In this document: in pieces, positions 46,364 to 58,658 of the stretch
How the letters are laid out: every line of letters starts with the position of its first letter
Numbering within the stretch: position 1 is the first letter of the stretch
Assembly (NCBI RefSeq): GCF_964355755.1
Contig: NC_092674.1
Span: 22,160,001-22,224,000, forward strand
Length of the DNA stretch: 64,000 bases
Reading direction: 5' to 3'
Source: Antedon mediterranea
Lineage: Eukaryota > Echinodermata > Crinoidea > Comatulida > Antedonidae
Translations under genes and position numbers: made by a program
Notes under the pieces: model-generated
What the model saw: the letters and a program-made list of their open reading frames with translations, nothing else
Database searches by the model: none
Told to the model about the DNA's origin: nothing

Positions 46364-49300
46364 ATGAGTACTAATGTAGATTCTAACAAAGATAATGTTT
46401 CACAGTGGGTTGCATTTTTTCCAAGTAGGTACTATATATTTATTGCATTGATTGTTTGCTAGGCTAGGTTAGATAGGCCTACTAGGCCTGCCCTAGATTG
46501 AAGAAGCATGCGGTCTGCAGAGAGGAGAAGGCCTAGGCTAAGCCTAGCTAGCCTATTGTTGGGACGTTTCGCCCCAGACAAGTGATGTTTTGGTCCGGGA
46601 CGATTCGGTCCATTACAGGGTCGGTTAACAATGATTCTGTATACATTTATACATAAATTAGCCTCCTCAATAACACTAGGCCTAGCTAGGGCCTATGCAG
46701 TTTATTATAATATACTCTAGGCTAGGCCCTAGGCCTAGTATAGGTAATTAATAGGCCTATAGCCTAGGCTTGGGGGTCAGGCTAGGTAGGCTCCCTACTC
46801 TAGTCTTAGTTAGGCTAGGCCTAGTAGTACTAAACAGCTCTCCTAGTAATAATAATACAGAAGGGCCCACTAGCTAGCAACTTGTCTCATAGATTCGACA
46901 TTAGTATACAGTATAGTATTGTATTTCTTTGTATTTGATATTTTATTATCTGATAATCAATATTTAATGATGTTGGTTGACCAGCTCACTCAGATCAGAG
47001 AGGCAAAATTTGGACGGAAAGATTAGTTAGGCGAAACAGATGATAGAAAAAGGGCGCTAGTTCGGTTTCGCACCTGTCGTTTATTTCGACTCAAAATTGG
47101 TTAAGTAACTTTATTGTGAGTACCACACCTTAGAATTAGGCCTCAAAAATACTTTTACAAAGGAGATCACACAAAAGTAACAAATAAATCGTTTAAATTG
47201 ATGAATTTACAGACGTGGTTCCCGCACATCGGTTCGTGAATTTCGCATATTCCATGTTCAATGTTGTTATGGAGCGCCAAAAGAGCAATCATAATAAAGG
47301 GCTAAAAACTCGGTAAATTGCATATATTTAATGCATTTATTGGTGAAAATTACGTTAAATTTAAAATCATATTTTGTCAATGTCAATGCAACAATAACAT
47401 TACTGTTGATACTGTACATGGTTTTCGCAGGAACTTTTAGAAATGAAAGTCGACAAATTCATCATCATATTACATGTACTGTAGGGGTATACCTGATCTA
47501 AATAATATTCCTCTTAGTCTTACTCTTAGGCCTAGGGTTGGTTGCTATTTGAAAACAGCAAATTGCATCACTGGTACCAAGCCACTGATGATGGCGAGGA
47601 AGTACGTGCTCTCCTATTGGATTTTAGCAAAGCGTATGATATGATTGACCAGCACATTTTAATTAGAAAGTTAAAGAACATAGGTATCGACGAAGTTCTT
47701 GTAGCATGGATTCAAGCTTTTCTTGCAGATAGAAAACACAGAGTGAAATTGAAGAATGTCTTCTCACCGTGGCTAAAACCAAACGGAGGAATCCCACAAG
47801 GATCATGGCTTGGTCCAATTCTGTTTGTTGCCTTCATTGATGACCTCCAGGTCGATCTGCCGCTTATGAAATATATGGACGATACCACCTTTTACCAAAG
47901 ATATAATAAGAACTCCGAGTGCAAAATTCAAGATAGTATGAACAGTATATTTAAATGGTGCGAAGAAAATGGTATGAAACTGAATGAGAAAAAATCGGTT
48001 GAACTGCGCATTACATGTAAGAGAACACCAACTGAGTTTGACCCAATCACTGTGAATGGATCTGAAGTCAAGTGTGTTGAGCATGCAAAGTTACTAGGTG
48101 TCAATCTTGACCGTAAATTGTCGTGGCAGACGCATGTTGACTGTTTAACCAAGCGCGTTGTACCAAGGTTGTTTTTTCTTAAGCAACTCAAGAGGTCTGG
48201 CCTAGATAGACTGGAACTGCTCCGATACTATCAGTATCAAGCAGTGATACGACCAGTTCTCGAATATGCCTGTGCTGTTTGGTCCCCGAGTTTATCCAAA
48301 GCACAATCTGACCAAATCGAACATGTCCAAAGAAGAGCGTGTAACTGTAACATAATATGCCCCGATGGTACCTCGTATGCTGATACCCGCAGATACCTTA
48401 ACATCATCACTCTATCTGAACGCCACGAGAAGTTGTCAAGAAAATTCTTTGATAAAATGAAAAAAGAAGATCATATATTACACTCTCTCTTACCTAAACC
48501 TCCCACACACAACCATCAGCTCCGACGCGTTAGATCGTTCACCCTCCCCAAAGTCTGGACACAACTCACAAAAAACTTCATTACTTTCCACGGAGTTTTC
48601 AATGATTGGTGAATGATCAGTAACTGAGTTATGATAAGCAAATTGTGAACCTCTATTGGTTTGTGTTACTGGATGTACTGTACTATGATGGCCATTGAAA
48701 GACTGATTTGTGGACTATGATATATTTTAGTATTACTTGTTTGGACTGTGTTATACTATGTGTTTACATATTTACTATTATATTTATGTCAACTTCATCA
48801 CTGCTTACTTGATGCAATAAAGGAAATAAATAAATAAATAAATAAAATTATTAGCAGTAAAATGTTACAGCATTTTTATTGACAAAATTAAATTGTATTT
48901 CAATAATAAAGAATAATTAAAAGAAGTTGCATTCCACTGAGTTTTTAACCATCTATTGTTGTTGCTCTTTTGGCGCTCCATAGAAACGAAAATATTGAAC
49001 TTCGAGTATGCTAAATTCGCGAACGGTATGCGAGAAACATGTCTGTAAAATCATCAATTAAATTATTTATTTGTTACTTTTTATGTGATTCTTCTTTATA
49101 AAAGTACTTATGAGGCCCAATTTTAAGGTGTGGTATTCACAATAAGTTGCTTAACAATTTGGAGTCAAAAGGAAGTCGAAATAAAAACAGGTGCAAAACG
49201 AAACTAGCGCCAGAAAAAGAGTGTTCCGGACCATGGAGTTATAAATTAGATACCTCCATAAGGGAGTGTGGCGCAGTGTGTTGGACTACTGATCGTGAGA

Positions 49301-52300
49301 TCGCGGTTTGAATCCAACTCTGCCCATTGCTTGTATCCTTAGGCAAGATACTTTATACTTATACTCTCTCCACGCAGGTGTATAAATGGGTACACGGTTA
49401 GATCAAGACTCAACTTTGCGCTGATTACTAGCTGCATTATGGGAGTTTGTTTCCATACATGTTTAATGCAAAAAAATGACCGGGGTAATAACTAATAATG
49501 TTAGCGCTTAGAGGTTTCACATTAGGTGCTATATAAATCCAGGATATTATTAGAATATTATTATTATTCCATGTTCCAGACAACACAGACAGGCCTCTGC
49601 TTGGTTGACTATATTTTTGTTTAGTTATTGAGTACATACTTTTCTTTTTTCAACCAAATTTGTTGTCAAAGAGTCATTAAAATGGCTTAAAAATATTTGT
49701 GTTTTTAAATTATTTGTACCTAAATTGTTCTTAAATCTAACATAGTTTAATTTTATTTTTGACACTTTTAGAATGTGAGCTAACAACAGAAAATGATGAA
49801 TGTGAACGGCCTGTGTTTATTAAACTAAGACATCCAAAAACTGGTAAATTTATATTTGTTATTGTACAATAATCATTTTGCAATCTGTCTTTCAGATATA
49901 AATTTATAACTTGAAAAAAATACAGATGTTACAACAATATCTGGGAAATATGTTCTATTTAAAAATTGCTTCTTTCCAATGAGATGTACTTATTATTGTT
50001 CTTAGACTACTGTATATCTTTCATTTTATGTTTGCTTATACAGTAATATAATTTAGTGTTCCCAAAATAATTATCTCAGTAAATTTAGTAACTGGGAAGG
50101 TCACTTTAATTTCCTGTAGTAATTATAATCCTATTCAATTTTAACTGTTAAATTTCATTTCAGATAAATGTGCTATGTATCTAGTTGGCAATGATGGATA
50201 CAGGATATATGAGGTTTTTGCAAACAAAGAGAAATGTAGTTCATGGTTTATAGGAGAAACTGTTCAAAAAGGTAAATCAGTACACTCTTTGTGTTATTCA
50301 TGGTTTTCTAAACTTTGATTACATGTTAAAGCCCCATTCCCTACGTTTTTTAGATCTAATTTAAGATCACAAACTATATTTAATGTAAAAATAATACTAT
50401 ATGGTCTTATTGCGATAAATTTTTTCGTCTTTAAACGGTTAAAAATGTGAAAAATAAATCGATTCTAATAATTATAGAGGCCCGCTATAAATCCCAAAAT
50501 GCATTGCGCGCGGTTTGATATTTTTGTTTTTCACCTGTAATTCGCCCACTTTTCGATCGATCGTGAAGCCAAAACAAACGGAAGACTCCTAACTTTTCAG
50601 CGAAAATACCGGGTTTTCCCCAATTTGTATCAACGGAGTCTGGCAAAAATAGAAAGACAATTAATGCAGCAACTATACAACGTCAGGCTAGGTATATAGC
50701 TAGCGTACGATGTTCGTACGTTATCGATGTTTACCAGCTAGGCCTACAAAACTAAGCCTAGCTAGGCTAGGCCTAAGACCGTCCACGAGAGGTCGATCGC
50801 CGCGAGCTACTTAGGTAGTGCATTGTTTCTCACTTTTTATCATAATTTACCATAAAACGTACATTTAAGACAAGGAATGACATGGTTTAATGTTTTTAAA
50901 GTGATATATGTATTATTTTCCAAAAAACGTCCAAAATTGCAGGGAAGGGGTCTTTAAGGGAGAAAGTGGCAATCTATTCAAGAGATCTGATGTGCAGTAA
51001 ATTATTCAATTGAAAGTATAATATGTTGATTGGGAAATGGCAGCACCTATTCAATTAAAGAGTTGTAAAGAGTTTGATTGGGAAAAGGCAGCATGTATTC
51101 AATTAATCAGTTTTAAAGAGTTTGATTGAGAAATGGCAGCACATATTCAATTAAAGAGTTGTAAAGAGTTTGATTGGGAAATGGCAGCACCTATTCAATT
51201 AATCAGTTTTAAAGAGTTTGATTGAGAAATGGCAGCACATATTCAATTAATGAGTTGTAAAGAGTTTGATTGGGAAAAGGCAGCATGTATTTAATACACG
51301 TATACAAGGTTAATGAAAAGGCTGAGAAATAATACATTAAGAGATGATGTAAGAAATTTATTTGGAGTGGTCAGCAAGTATTCAAGAGATTTATGAGGTT
51401 GGTTGTGAGAGAGCAGCAGGTATTCAGGTGTAAATAAGAGATTGATTGCTCAAGAGGGCTGCAGAAATTTAATTATTAGATTTGTAAGAGTTTTGAGAGG
51501 CAATAAATTAAATACAAGTTTGGTTGTTAGATGGAACGTGTATCTATAAGGTTTCAAAACATTATTTTTTTCAGATGGAAGTTTACAGATATTGACCCCT
51601 GTGGATCCTCTCTTTTTAGTTCTGCCATACCTTATGAAATCTGCTACGGTAAGATGTGTCTTGTAATAAATAATCGTGATACCATACTTAGTTTAAAGTA
51701 TTTAAATATATGATACGATAATTTGTACATTATGATCATTACAGAAGTTTTTCAAATTTATAAATAATAATATAGTTCATTCTTATATAGTGCATATAAG
51801 CAAGCTCTCAATGCGCAGCACATTATAAGCACTTTTAACAATCGGCAAATTGTCCCAAATTGATTAAAATAAAAATGAGAGGGAAACAGATTACAAAGAA
51901 CTAAAAAGGTGGATTTTTGAAAAGGTTTTTTAAAACTTTGATAGAAGGTGAATTTTGAATGGAATGCGAAGATTGTTCCACAGTTTAGGAACAACTTTAT
52001 TCATGTCTTTATTATCTTGGCATATATACAACAAGTAATCAATTTGGCCAAAAAAAGTACTTGGAGTCTATAGTAGTACTAGTAAGTAGTCCATAACAAA
52101 TTTTTTTCAAATCTTTTATTTTTTAGAATGGAATGTTCATGACTATAGACCAAATAATTTCAGATGCTGATTACCCACAATGCAACAGACTTGTAAAATG
52201 TTGTGAAAAATGCGACATGAGCCAAGTTTCAGACACTAAAGGTAAGATTATTTTAATATTAGTCATCACTCACCACTAAGAAATGAGTTGAGACAGAGTT

Positions 52301-55300
52301 AAAAAGGGACTAGCAAAATATGCAAGAGAAAACATTCACATGCCTTAAACCATGCTACTCTGATAATTTTAAACTACAAAGAAAATAAAAAAAAAACATA
52401 AACAAGTATAAAAAGAAAAATCTTCAAATCAAATTAAAAATTGTATTCTCTATCCATGAATTTGAAAAGCATTATTTACGGTTTTAGTAGGGCGGCCAAT
52501 GTGAGCTTTTTCATCATGGGGGGCATTTTCTGTTAATAGCAGGCAACCATGTGGAATATATCCCTTATGGGATGACAAAAAAGATAGGGGTGGATGCCGC
52601 TCTCAAATTTCAGGTCAAAGGTCATTTTCAAGGTTATAAGGTCAAATATGGTAAAATAGAGGTTTAAGCTGTTTTCAACAACATATAAGCTAATTAAAAG
52701 AAATGTAACCATTATTGGATCATTATTGACATATTGCTGCAGATGGTGAAGTTCATCAATTTTTGAACTTACAAGTTTAAAGGTCATTTTCAAGGTCATA
52801 AGGTCAAATAGAGCACAGACACTGTTAATTATCGGTATTAATAATTGAAATAAATATAATTTTCATGATAGCCTTGGGCTGATGGTTATAGTGTGGTATC
52901 AAAAAGATCAGAATTGTACTGGGAAGATTTTAAAATTTTTGAGTCACTCTTGGAAGGTGTTCAAGGAATGGAGAGGATGAGTCCTAGAGTATCAAAATAA
53001 CCGAAATTGGAGGCCTACTGGAATGTCTTAAATTTCATTTAAAAACGGTCACAGAGGGTTTGTGGGTTGGGAGTAATGGGCGGCATGGGCACATGCCAAT
53101 ATTCGAAGTTTTTCTGGGATGGAAGGAGGTAACGCTCTGTGGTGGGTATTTCTTCAAGCACTGATATATAATGCCTACTGGCCATGTGGGTAACGGCAAA
53201 CGATTGAATCACAACCACATATGCATGCTTTCTGTAACAACTTCATCTGGCTCTTTAGTTTACATACACATGTAACAAGTTCCAAACTGACAACTGGGTT
53301 AGGGGCTTCCAAACAACCCGATTCATTTAGGCCACAACCTGATCTCTGCCTGATAGTTGGCTCGTATGTTTAGGTTCTATGATGTCTGTATTCACCATAG
53401 GTGAGTTTTTTTAATTTTAAGTGTTTCCCGAAGTAGAAATACAGGTACTTAAATATTTATTGAATGAGTGAAGTGAAATACTTAATATTTAAGGGAAATA
53501 TATATCACTAGTGTTAATGGTATATGGTCACTGAGTCTAGATGGAGGTAGCACCAAAGTGTAGTCTGTAGTCTATACAGTTATCTGCTGAAGAGTACCAT
53601 ATATTTGGCAATATTAAACTTTAGTGTACACTGTACGTGGAAAGTCTTAATCTTAATCAATTCCATTTACAAGGAGTGGATGCGTTACAAATGATTTCCA
53701 GTATGACCTCTTCCCATAATCAGCAAATAATGATGTGCTGCAATGGCATGGAAGCTGGTTAGATTATTCTTAATAGGTTTTCAACCACTTTATTGTTCAC
53801 TATACCAGACATCGTCCATACTTTTGAAGGCTACTGTTACAAAGTGCATATCATTAATTAACATCAACTTTCATGTATAATTGCAAGCTCTTTGTTATTG
53901 ACATAAAGAATGTCTAAAAACTGTGTGATATTTGTTCTCCTCCAAACCGATGAGTGTGGCCCAAAACACATACGGAAGTACAGATTAGTACATTGGGACT
54001 ATCCTTTCAATCGTGTCACTGCTTTTATCCACCCCTTTCTAATGTAATGATCAAATACAACAAAATGACGAAATATCTAGGTAACTTGCATAAATACTTG
54101 CATAGTCACCAAATGTTTACAGCCATGTTTACTGCATCCTATAGTGCATGACCATCATGTTTTTACTGTAAGTTTTCTTCTGGAACATCTGTGGGTATTT
54201 CAACGCCATCCATCAAGATGTGAAGTCATATTTGGTTAAAGATATTAAAATTGGGTTATGATCATACTCCAATGGTTCATCAGCAGATTTTCTGTCAGTT
54301 ATATACTTTATCGAAACAGTTGCCTTATAGAAATCCGCAAAGGTTTAGAGCGATGCTTTCTCAGTGGCTCATGTAGTTCTAAGTTCTACTGTTTTTCTTT
54401 TTTTCAATAAGTTGTTACTTTAAATATAAGATCTTCCTTATCATCTGTCAGTTCGAAAGAATATTGTGTATTATGTGTGATTCGTGATCAGTCTGACCAT
54501 GTCATGCAGAACCTATCAATGAAGTACAGCGTTTCTTGTTATACCAATGATTCTATTTTGAATTGATCAATCATCCACTCAGTGTTTAGAATATTGGTTC
54601 TGATAGTAAATTTGTTTACCCTTTTGACCTAATTTCTACAACGAATCCAATCGGTTTTTAAATGTGTTGGTGGTTTCAGAAATGACGACTTTGGTTGGCA
54701 AACTATTAAAATATATAATTACTAATTGTGAAAAAGTGGATCTCCTATCAGTCCTTTGTGAAATTTAGGTTTAAAAAGTCTAAGCTGATGTCCTTGTGTA
54801 TTTCTGCTTAGATTGCATCTTATTTGAAGGAAGTCTTCCTTGGCTACACCCTCGAAATCTTTTGAAAATTTTCAATCAAGTCACCATGAATTCGTCTGTC
54901 ATACAGGGGTGTTCGGCCAAGCCAACTTTAAACGGTCTTCATATGAATAAGAATGGGTAGCTGGAATTTGATTTGTCGCATGACGCTGTCCTCTTCAAGT
55001 GCATTTACTTTTTGGGAGAAATGGATTTCATACCTGGACACAGTACGTAACGTAATGTTTGTAAATAACGTTAAAACCGTCTTTATCCATGTGTATAAAG
55101 GACTTCTTAATTACTTAAGGAGTTTTATATTTGTTATCACCGTCAGCCATGATAGCATAGATGCGAAGGCCTCAAGAAGAAGTCCCCAATTACCACTCCT
55201 TCCAACCTTGATAAAGTCCAATAGTCAGGGTTTTTGAAAACAAAGACTCGATACCCAGGTTTCTCTTTGGAGATTTCTTGAAACAACAAACTTCAATAAA

Positions 55301-57234
55301 AACTTGTATCATTGAAATAATGAAAAAAATGTTTAAATAATTACATTATAGGGGGTCTCTGACCCAAACAAAAACATCTCGACATTAGGTTATATTAGGT
55401 CTCTGTTTTCGAAATTTTTCTAAAAACAAATTTCTAAATATTATTACATTATTATAGGTAATATTATTAATTTTTCTAAAAACAAATTTCTAAATATTAC
55501 TGTATTACATTATTATAGGTAATATTAATATTATAGTAAAAGACCAATCTTTTGGCACATATGGCGTTTCATACATATAACACTTGACCTATTTTTTCCG
55601 ACAAAAATCAAAACGATGACTGGTGGACAACATAAAAAAGACAAATTTACAACAGACTGGGAAAAGCCTATTAAAAAACTGTGTGTACTTTACAGAAATA
55701 TGTGAAAATAACATTTTGAGAAAATGACACTTTTATATCTAATTTCCTATGTTTTTATGTGTAAAATTAAATGTTTATCTCATAATTACTATAATATGAA
55801 GCATCAGTTGATCTTCAGATATACCTTTTTTGGATAGATCTGATGATGTAGATGATTTTCCGTGAATAAAAAAAAATCCTATATTTTGACCTTGTTTGAC
55901 CTCTTGACCACATAAACTGACCTTAAAACCCAAAACTGAAGATGGCATCCACCCCTATCGTTTTTGTCACCCCACAAAGGATACATTCAACATGGTTGCC
56001 TGCTATTAACAAAAAATGCCCCCCAAACTTTTTATAGAGGACTTTTGTGTATTTGGCCTCTCTACTATTTCCTATTGTCAAAAATATGTTTCTTAATTGG
56101 ATAATAATTTAAGTATATAGTTTTTAATCGTCATCATCATCATCATCATCATCATCAGATTGTTGTCTGTAAAAGTCGATCGAGGATCAATTTGTGTTTG
56201 CCATCTTAATGTTTGCTGCCATCAATTTTACTTAAAGCTTTATAATTGTATTTATTGTCGGCTTTTTAATGGGCTTGTTTCATTATGATATTAATGTATG
56301 ATAATTTGTCTTTCCTTTTCTTAACTTAACTTTTCATAGGAAGTGAAGATTTCCAAGCTTACCGATACAATGAAGAAAAGACAATCACATGGCTCTCAGC
56401 GAAAGTAAAACAGGTCGAAATAAAACTAGATGAAAAACGTATCCATGTCACCAGTGGTGCTAAATCCGCATCATTCGTACGGAATAGCAAAGAAAATGCT
56501 ATTGAAAGAGGTATATTATTTTATTTTTCCTAATTTATAAATAATAAAATGCTCATGCTGGTCCCTCTCCTCTTCATGGTACGGTAGGTGACGCTGCACT
56601 GCAGCTCTCATGGGTCTGCAGACGATCTAATCCAAATCTCAATTTGAGGATGAATATTATCGTACAAATACAAATAAAAATCCAAATTTACAAAATCCAA
56701 AGTACAAAAACAGAGATAAATGTCAAGTAAAAACAAAACAGGTCACTAAACACATGCTAGTTTTGACAAATTAAAACAGACTTAAAACAAAACTTTAAAA
56801 TATCAAAAAGTAGATTAATAAATAAAAATTTGCTAGCTAATGAGCTAGATTTAAAACATAGGAATTGAGCAGACAAGAGGCAGAGTTACTATACTATTGG
56901 ACTATAGTAAGATTGGAAAAATGTAATGTCGCCAGCCTTCTGCATGTCAAGTGTGTGATTATTCCTATAGGTCAACTTCTAATACTGACGTCTGCAGCCT
57001 TCAGTAACTTATTCTGTAACCTATCAATTTCATTTTATAGCAAGCAGATCATTGACTTGAGTTTTCTGTTTTCTATCCAGATCACTGAGTTAAACTGGTT
57101 TAAAGTTAAATTAATAATAATCAATATTATTGAACTAATTTATATTTTTCAGAGCAGTACACAAAATATGCTGTTGGTCTTGTTCGTGATTATCTAAACA
57201 TATCATTAGCAGAGAAGTTAACCACACATTTTGG
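46364..57234 (+). CDS. RNASEH2B: Ribonuclease H2 subunit B (5' seven coding exons; 3' end not found)
   Basis: Non-catalytic subunit B of the nuclear RNase H2 complex, which removes ribonucleotides and RNA-DNA hybrids. Coding exons are 46364-46424, 49772-49843, 50164-50271, 51575-51648, 52127-52241, 56340-56510 and 57153-57234. Frames join cleanly and give 227 residues plus two bases. Matches to the human family are SSWFIGETVQ (human HSWFINQSVQ), LQILTPVDPLFLVLPYLMKS, IDQIISDADYPQC, RYNEEKTITWLSAKV and YTKYAVGLVRDYL. Exon 1 (MSTNVDSNKDNVSQWVAFFP) is less conserved. It is chosen because its donor at 46425 gives the correct phase. The human protein has about 312 residues, so a basic tail and PIP box of roughly 80 residues are missing and probably lie past 64000. 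Intron 1 and intron 5 are enlarged by transposons. Confidence 0.92.
47053..49211. mobile_element. Long-inverted-repeat element with 8-bp target duplication, carrying a LINE
   Basis: Arms of about 240 bp (47053-47293 and, inverted, 48955-49211) begin GGCGCTAGTT and are roughly 80% alike by eye (landmarks GGAGCGCCAAAAGAGCAA, ATTTATTTGTTACTTTT). AGAAAAAG flanks both sides (47045-47052, 49212-49219), an 8-bp duplication as made by hAT- or P-type elements. The interior is a 5'-truncated LINE (47535-48846) plus AT-rich spacer. It lies in RNASEH2B intron 1. Confidence 0.75.
47542..48612 (+). CDS. 5'-truncated LINE reverse transcriptase ORF
   Basis: An uninterrupted frame of 356 codons without a true ATG at its start. 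It encodes reverse transcriptase palm and thumb motifs: ALLLDFSKAYDMID, GGIPQGSWLGPILFVAFIDD, KYMDDTT (the usual A of YADD is M here), EENGMKLNEKKS, AKLLGVNLDRKLSWQTHV and VIRPVLEYACAVWSPSL. The family looks like CR1/L2-type LINEs. The endonuclease and RT fingers are missing through 5' truncation. The 3' end has an (AATA)n tail at 48825-48846. Lack of internal stops suggests a fairly recent insertion. It is nested in the inverted-repeat element and read in the same direction as RNASEH2B. Confidence 0.85.
   Translation: MLFENSKLHHWYQATDDGEEVRALLLDFSKAYDMIDQHILIRKLKNIGIDEVLVAWIQAFLADRKHRVKLKNVFSPWLKPNGGIPQGSWLGPILFVAFIDDLQVDLPLMKYMDDTTFYQRYNKNSECKIQDSMNSIFKWCEENGMKLNEKKSVELRITCKRTPTEFDPITVNGSEVKCVEHAKLLGVNLDRKLSWQTHVDCLTKRVVPRLFFLKQLKRSGLDRLELLRYYQYQAVIRPVLEYACAVWSPSLSKAQSDQIEHVQRRACNCNIICPDGTSYADTRRYLNIITLSERHEKLSRKFFDKMKKEDHILHSLLPKPPTHNHQLRRVRSFTLPKVWTQLTKNFITFHGVFNDW
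49252..49565 (+). mobile_element. tRNA-derived SINE
   Basis: An A-box-like GTGGCGCAGTGTGTTGG (49268 on) and a B-box-like GGTTTGAATCC (about 49304) at tRNA spacing form an internal Pol III promoter. A tRNA-unrelated body follows (CTTGTATCCTTAGGCAAG, CTATATAAATCCAG) and the tail is ATT-rich. It lies immediately after the 8-bp duplication of the neighbouring element. Confidence 0.75.
50330..50953. mobile_element. TTAA-flanked non-autonomous element (family 3)
   Basis: Bounded by TTAA (50326-50329 and 50954-50957). Ends AGCCCCATTCCCTACG and CAGGGAAGGGGTCT are imperfect inverted repeats. The interior is CpG-containing and includes a ZNF143-like motif (50484-50510). It lies in RNASEH2B intron 3. 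No transposase is seen. Confidence 0.6.
51026..51291. repeat. 48-bp minisatellite, about 5.5 units
   Basis: Units begin TTGATTGGGAAATGGCAGCA and end TAAAGAG. Two subtypes alternate (AATTAAAGAGTTGT and AATTAATCAGTTTT). Flanking sequence from about 50965 and up to 51490 holds strongly diverged units (GGCAGC, TATTCAAGAGAT), so an older array once extended further. It lies in RNASEH2B intron 3. Confidence 0.9.
52680..53165. repeat. Dispersed repeat R, copy 2 (uninterrupted)
   Basis: Reverse-complement match to 10155-10535 and 11142-11205. It preserves the sequence that the LINE at 10.5 kb split. Confidence 0.75.
54615..55260 (-). pseudogene. Degenerate LINE reverse transcriptase C-terminus
   Basis: Minus-strand pieces such as RYEIHFSQKVNALEE, MKTV followed after a shift by SWLG, NTQGHQLRLFKPKFHKG and FLKPPTHLKTDWIR follow the order of LINE RT C-termini (family: NALEKVQRRATK, then R-L-x-x-L-G-L, then TRGHxxKLxKxRxxxD, then FKxxLDKxW). 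Several stops and frameshifts occur. It is older than the LINE at 47.5 kb. Confidence 0.55.
56130..56158. repeat. (ATC)n microsatellite
   Basis: About eight CAT/ATC triplets just before RNASEH2B exon 6. Confidence 0.9.
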
Positions 57235-58259
57235 GTATGTACTATATTAGTAGCTAGCATTGCTGTTAGGAGGACTGGCATTTATCAATCTTGTTGCTTA
57301 AGACAAGAAGTTGTTCAATGAAAATTATATTTAATTTGAATTTTAATCTTAATATCTGTTTTACATTTTAACTTGCAGAAATGCTCACATTTAAGACTGC
57401 TTGTATTTGCAGGCGCGAATTTAGGTGGGGACTAAACAGGCTCCAGCCCCACTAAAATTGAACAGCCATCCCTTTTACCTATTTTTAAAAAATAAAAGGA
57501 CTACATATTGAACGCAAATCAAAACAAAACACCGTCGACTCTGTATAAAGAACCATCAAACAATCAACGGTTTCCACACAGAACACTGCATCTCTAACAT
57601 ATGAAAAAAAATGTTATGTCACTGTGTTTACCGGAAGAAAATGTTTGATCATTTTGGTGATTGCTTGCGATACATGGCAGTGTCATTTCCTGGCCAGCTA
57701 GACTAGTGGGATCAATGTGCCATTTATCATGTTTTTTTGTGCAAGAGTACCATTTCCGACCATCTAGGGGTGTCATTGCTTCCATGGCGAGGCATGTGGC
57801 TCAAAATACTTGTGTGTCTCCCCTATTTCTAAATCCTGGATTTGCTCCTGATTTGTACACTACCAGTATGATCAGGCCAAACTTGTTATGTTTGCCATGA
57901 ATCACATCAACTGAGAAACAGGGGTCAGAACAAAAAACTAGTTAGCTGATCATGTTATTGTTAATGACTGAATATATATTTCTTGCTGTAAAACTACTAT
58001 GCTCTACATGCCTGACATTATATTTTGATGGCTCCAGGTTATTCTGCAAGTCCTGCATTTTCTTTACACTCTTACACATTAAAACATCTATTGCAAAACA
58101 ATTTAGTCAGACAATTGTTAATTTTGCTTGGTGAAAGCTGTACTGTAGTATATTGTTTAAATTCATCTTATAATCATAACAATATACCATATGTTACCAT
58201 GACAAACAACTTAATCCCGATTTTACACACTCTAAACACTTGCTAATAATAGCGTTAAT
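57235..58259. other. RNASEH2B intron 7 region, no exon found
   Basis: AT-rich. I looked for an exon completing the GG codon after 57234 and found none with a basic tail or PIP box. Frames at 57661-57900 and 57594-57785 have no recognised motif. Confidence 0.35.
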
Positions 58260-58621
58260 GGTGGACTCATCACAAATTCTGTACATTAAAAATAAATTAC
58301 ATAGATATAAACAATATCACATCGACATATATTATGGCTCTAATAAATTGAAAAATAGACAAACAAAAATTGTACATCTAATTTCCATAGTTACGCTAGT
58401 TTTATGATCATATTCCCCTCATGCTTGGTTAAAAATTAATTAATGACAGAATTAAGTATCTTAATCATTATCTCTGATCATAAGACATACTTAATTATTA
58501 TAGCTCTAATACATTGAAAAATGGGCAAACTGTACACCTAATTTCCATAGTTACGCTAGTTTAATAATCATCCGATCATGGATAATTAATTATCTTCCTT
58601 TTAATTATGTAGTAAAGAATA

Positions 58622-58658
<37 letters not shown>

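Larger units (their letters stand above)
52518..56024. mobile_element. 3.5-kb inverted-repeat element in RNASEH2B intron 5
   Basis: About 110-130 bp at 52518-52640 recur inverted at 55890-56024 (landmarks GGGGGGCATTTT, GTTAATAGCAGGCAACCATG, GATAGGGGTGGATGCC). The inside holds repeat R copy 2 (52680-53165), a stretch of unknown origin (53170-54600) and a degenerate LINE reverse transcriptase on the minus strand. Clear target duplications are not seen. Confidence 0.65.

Noticed and set aside
49252-49330. Functional tRNA gene, suggested by A and B boxes.
   Set aside because: The boxes deviate from consensus, no cloverleaf acceptor stem closes, and the downstream body and ATT-rich tail identify a SINE.
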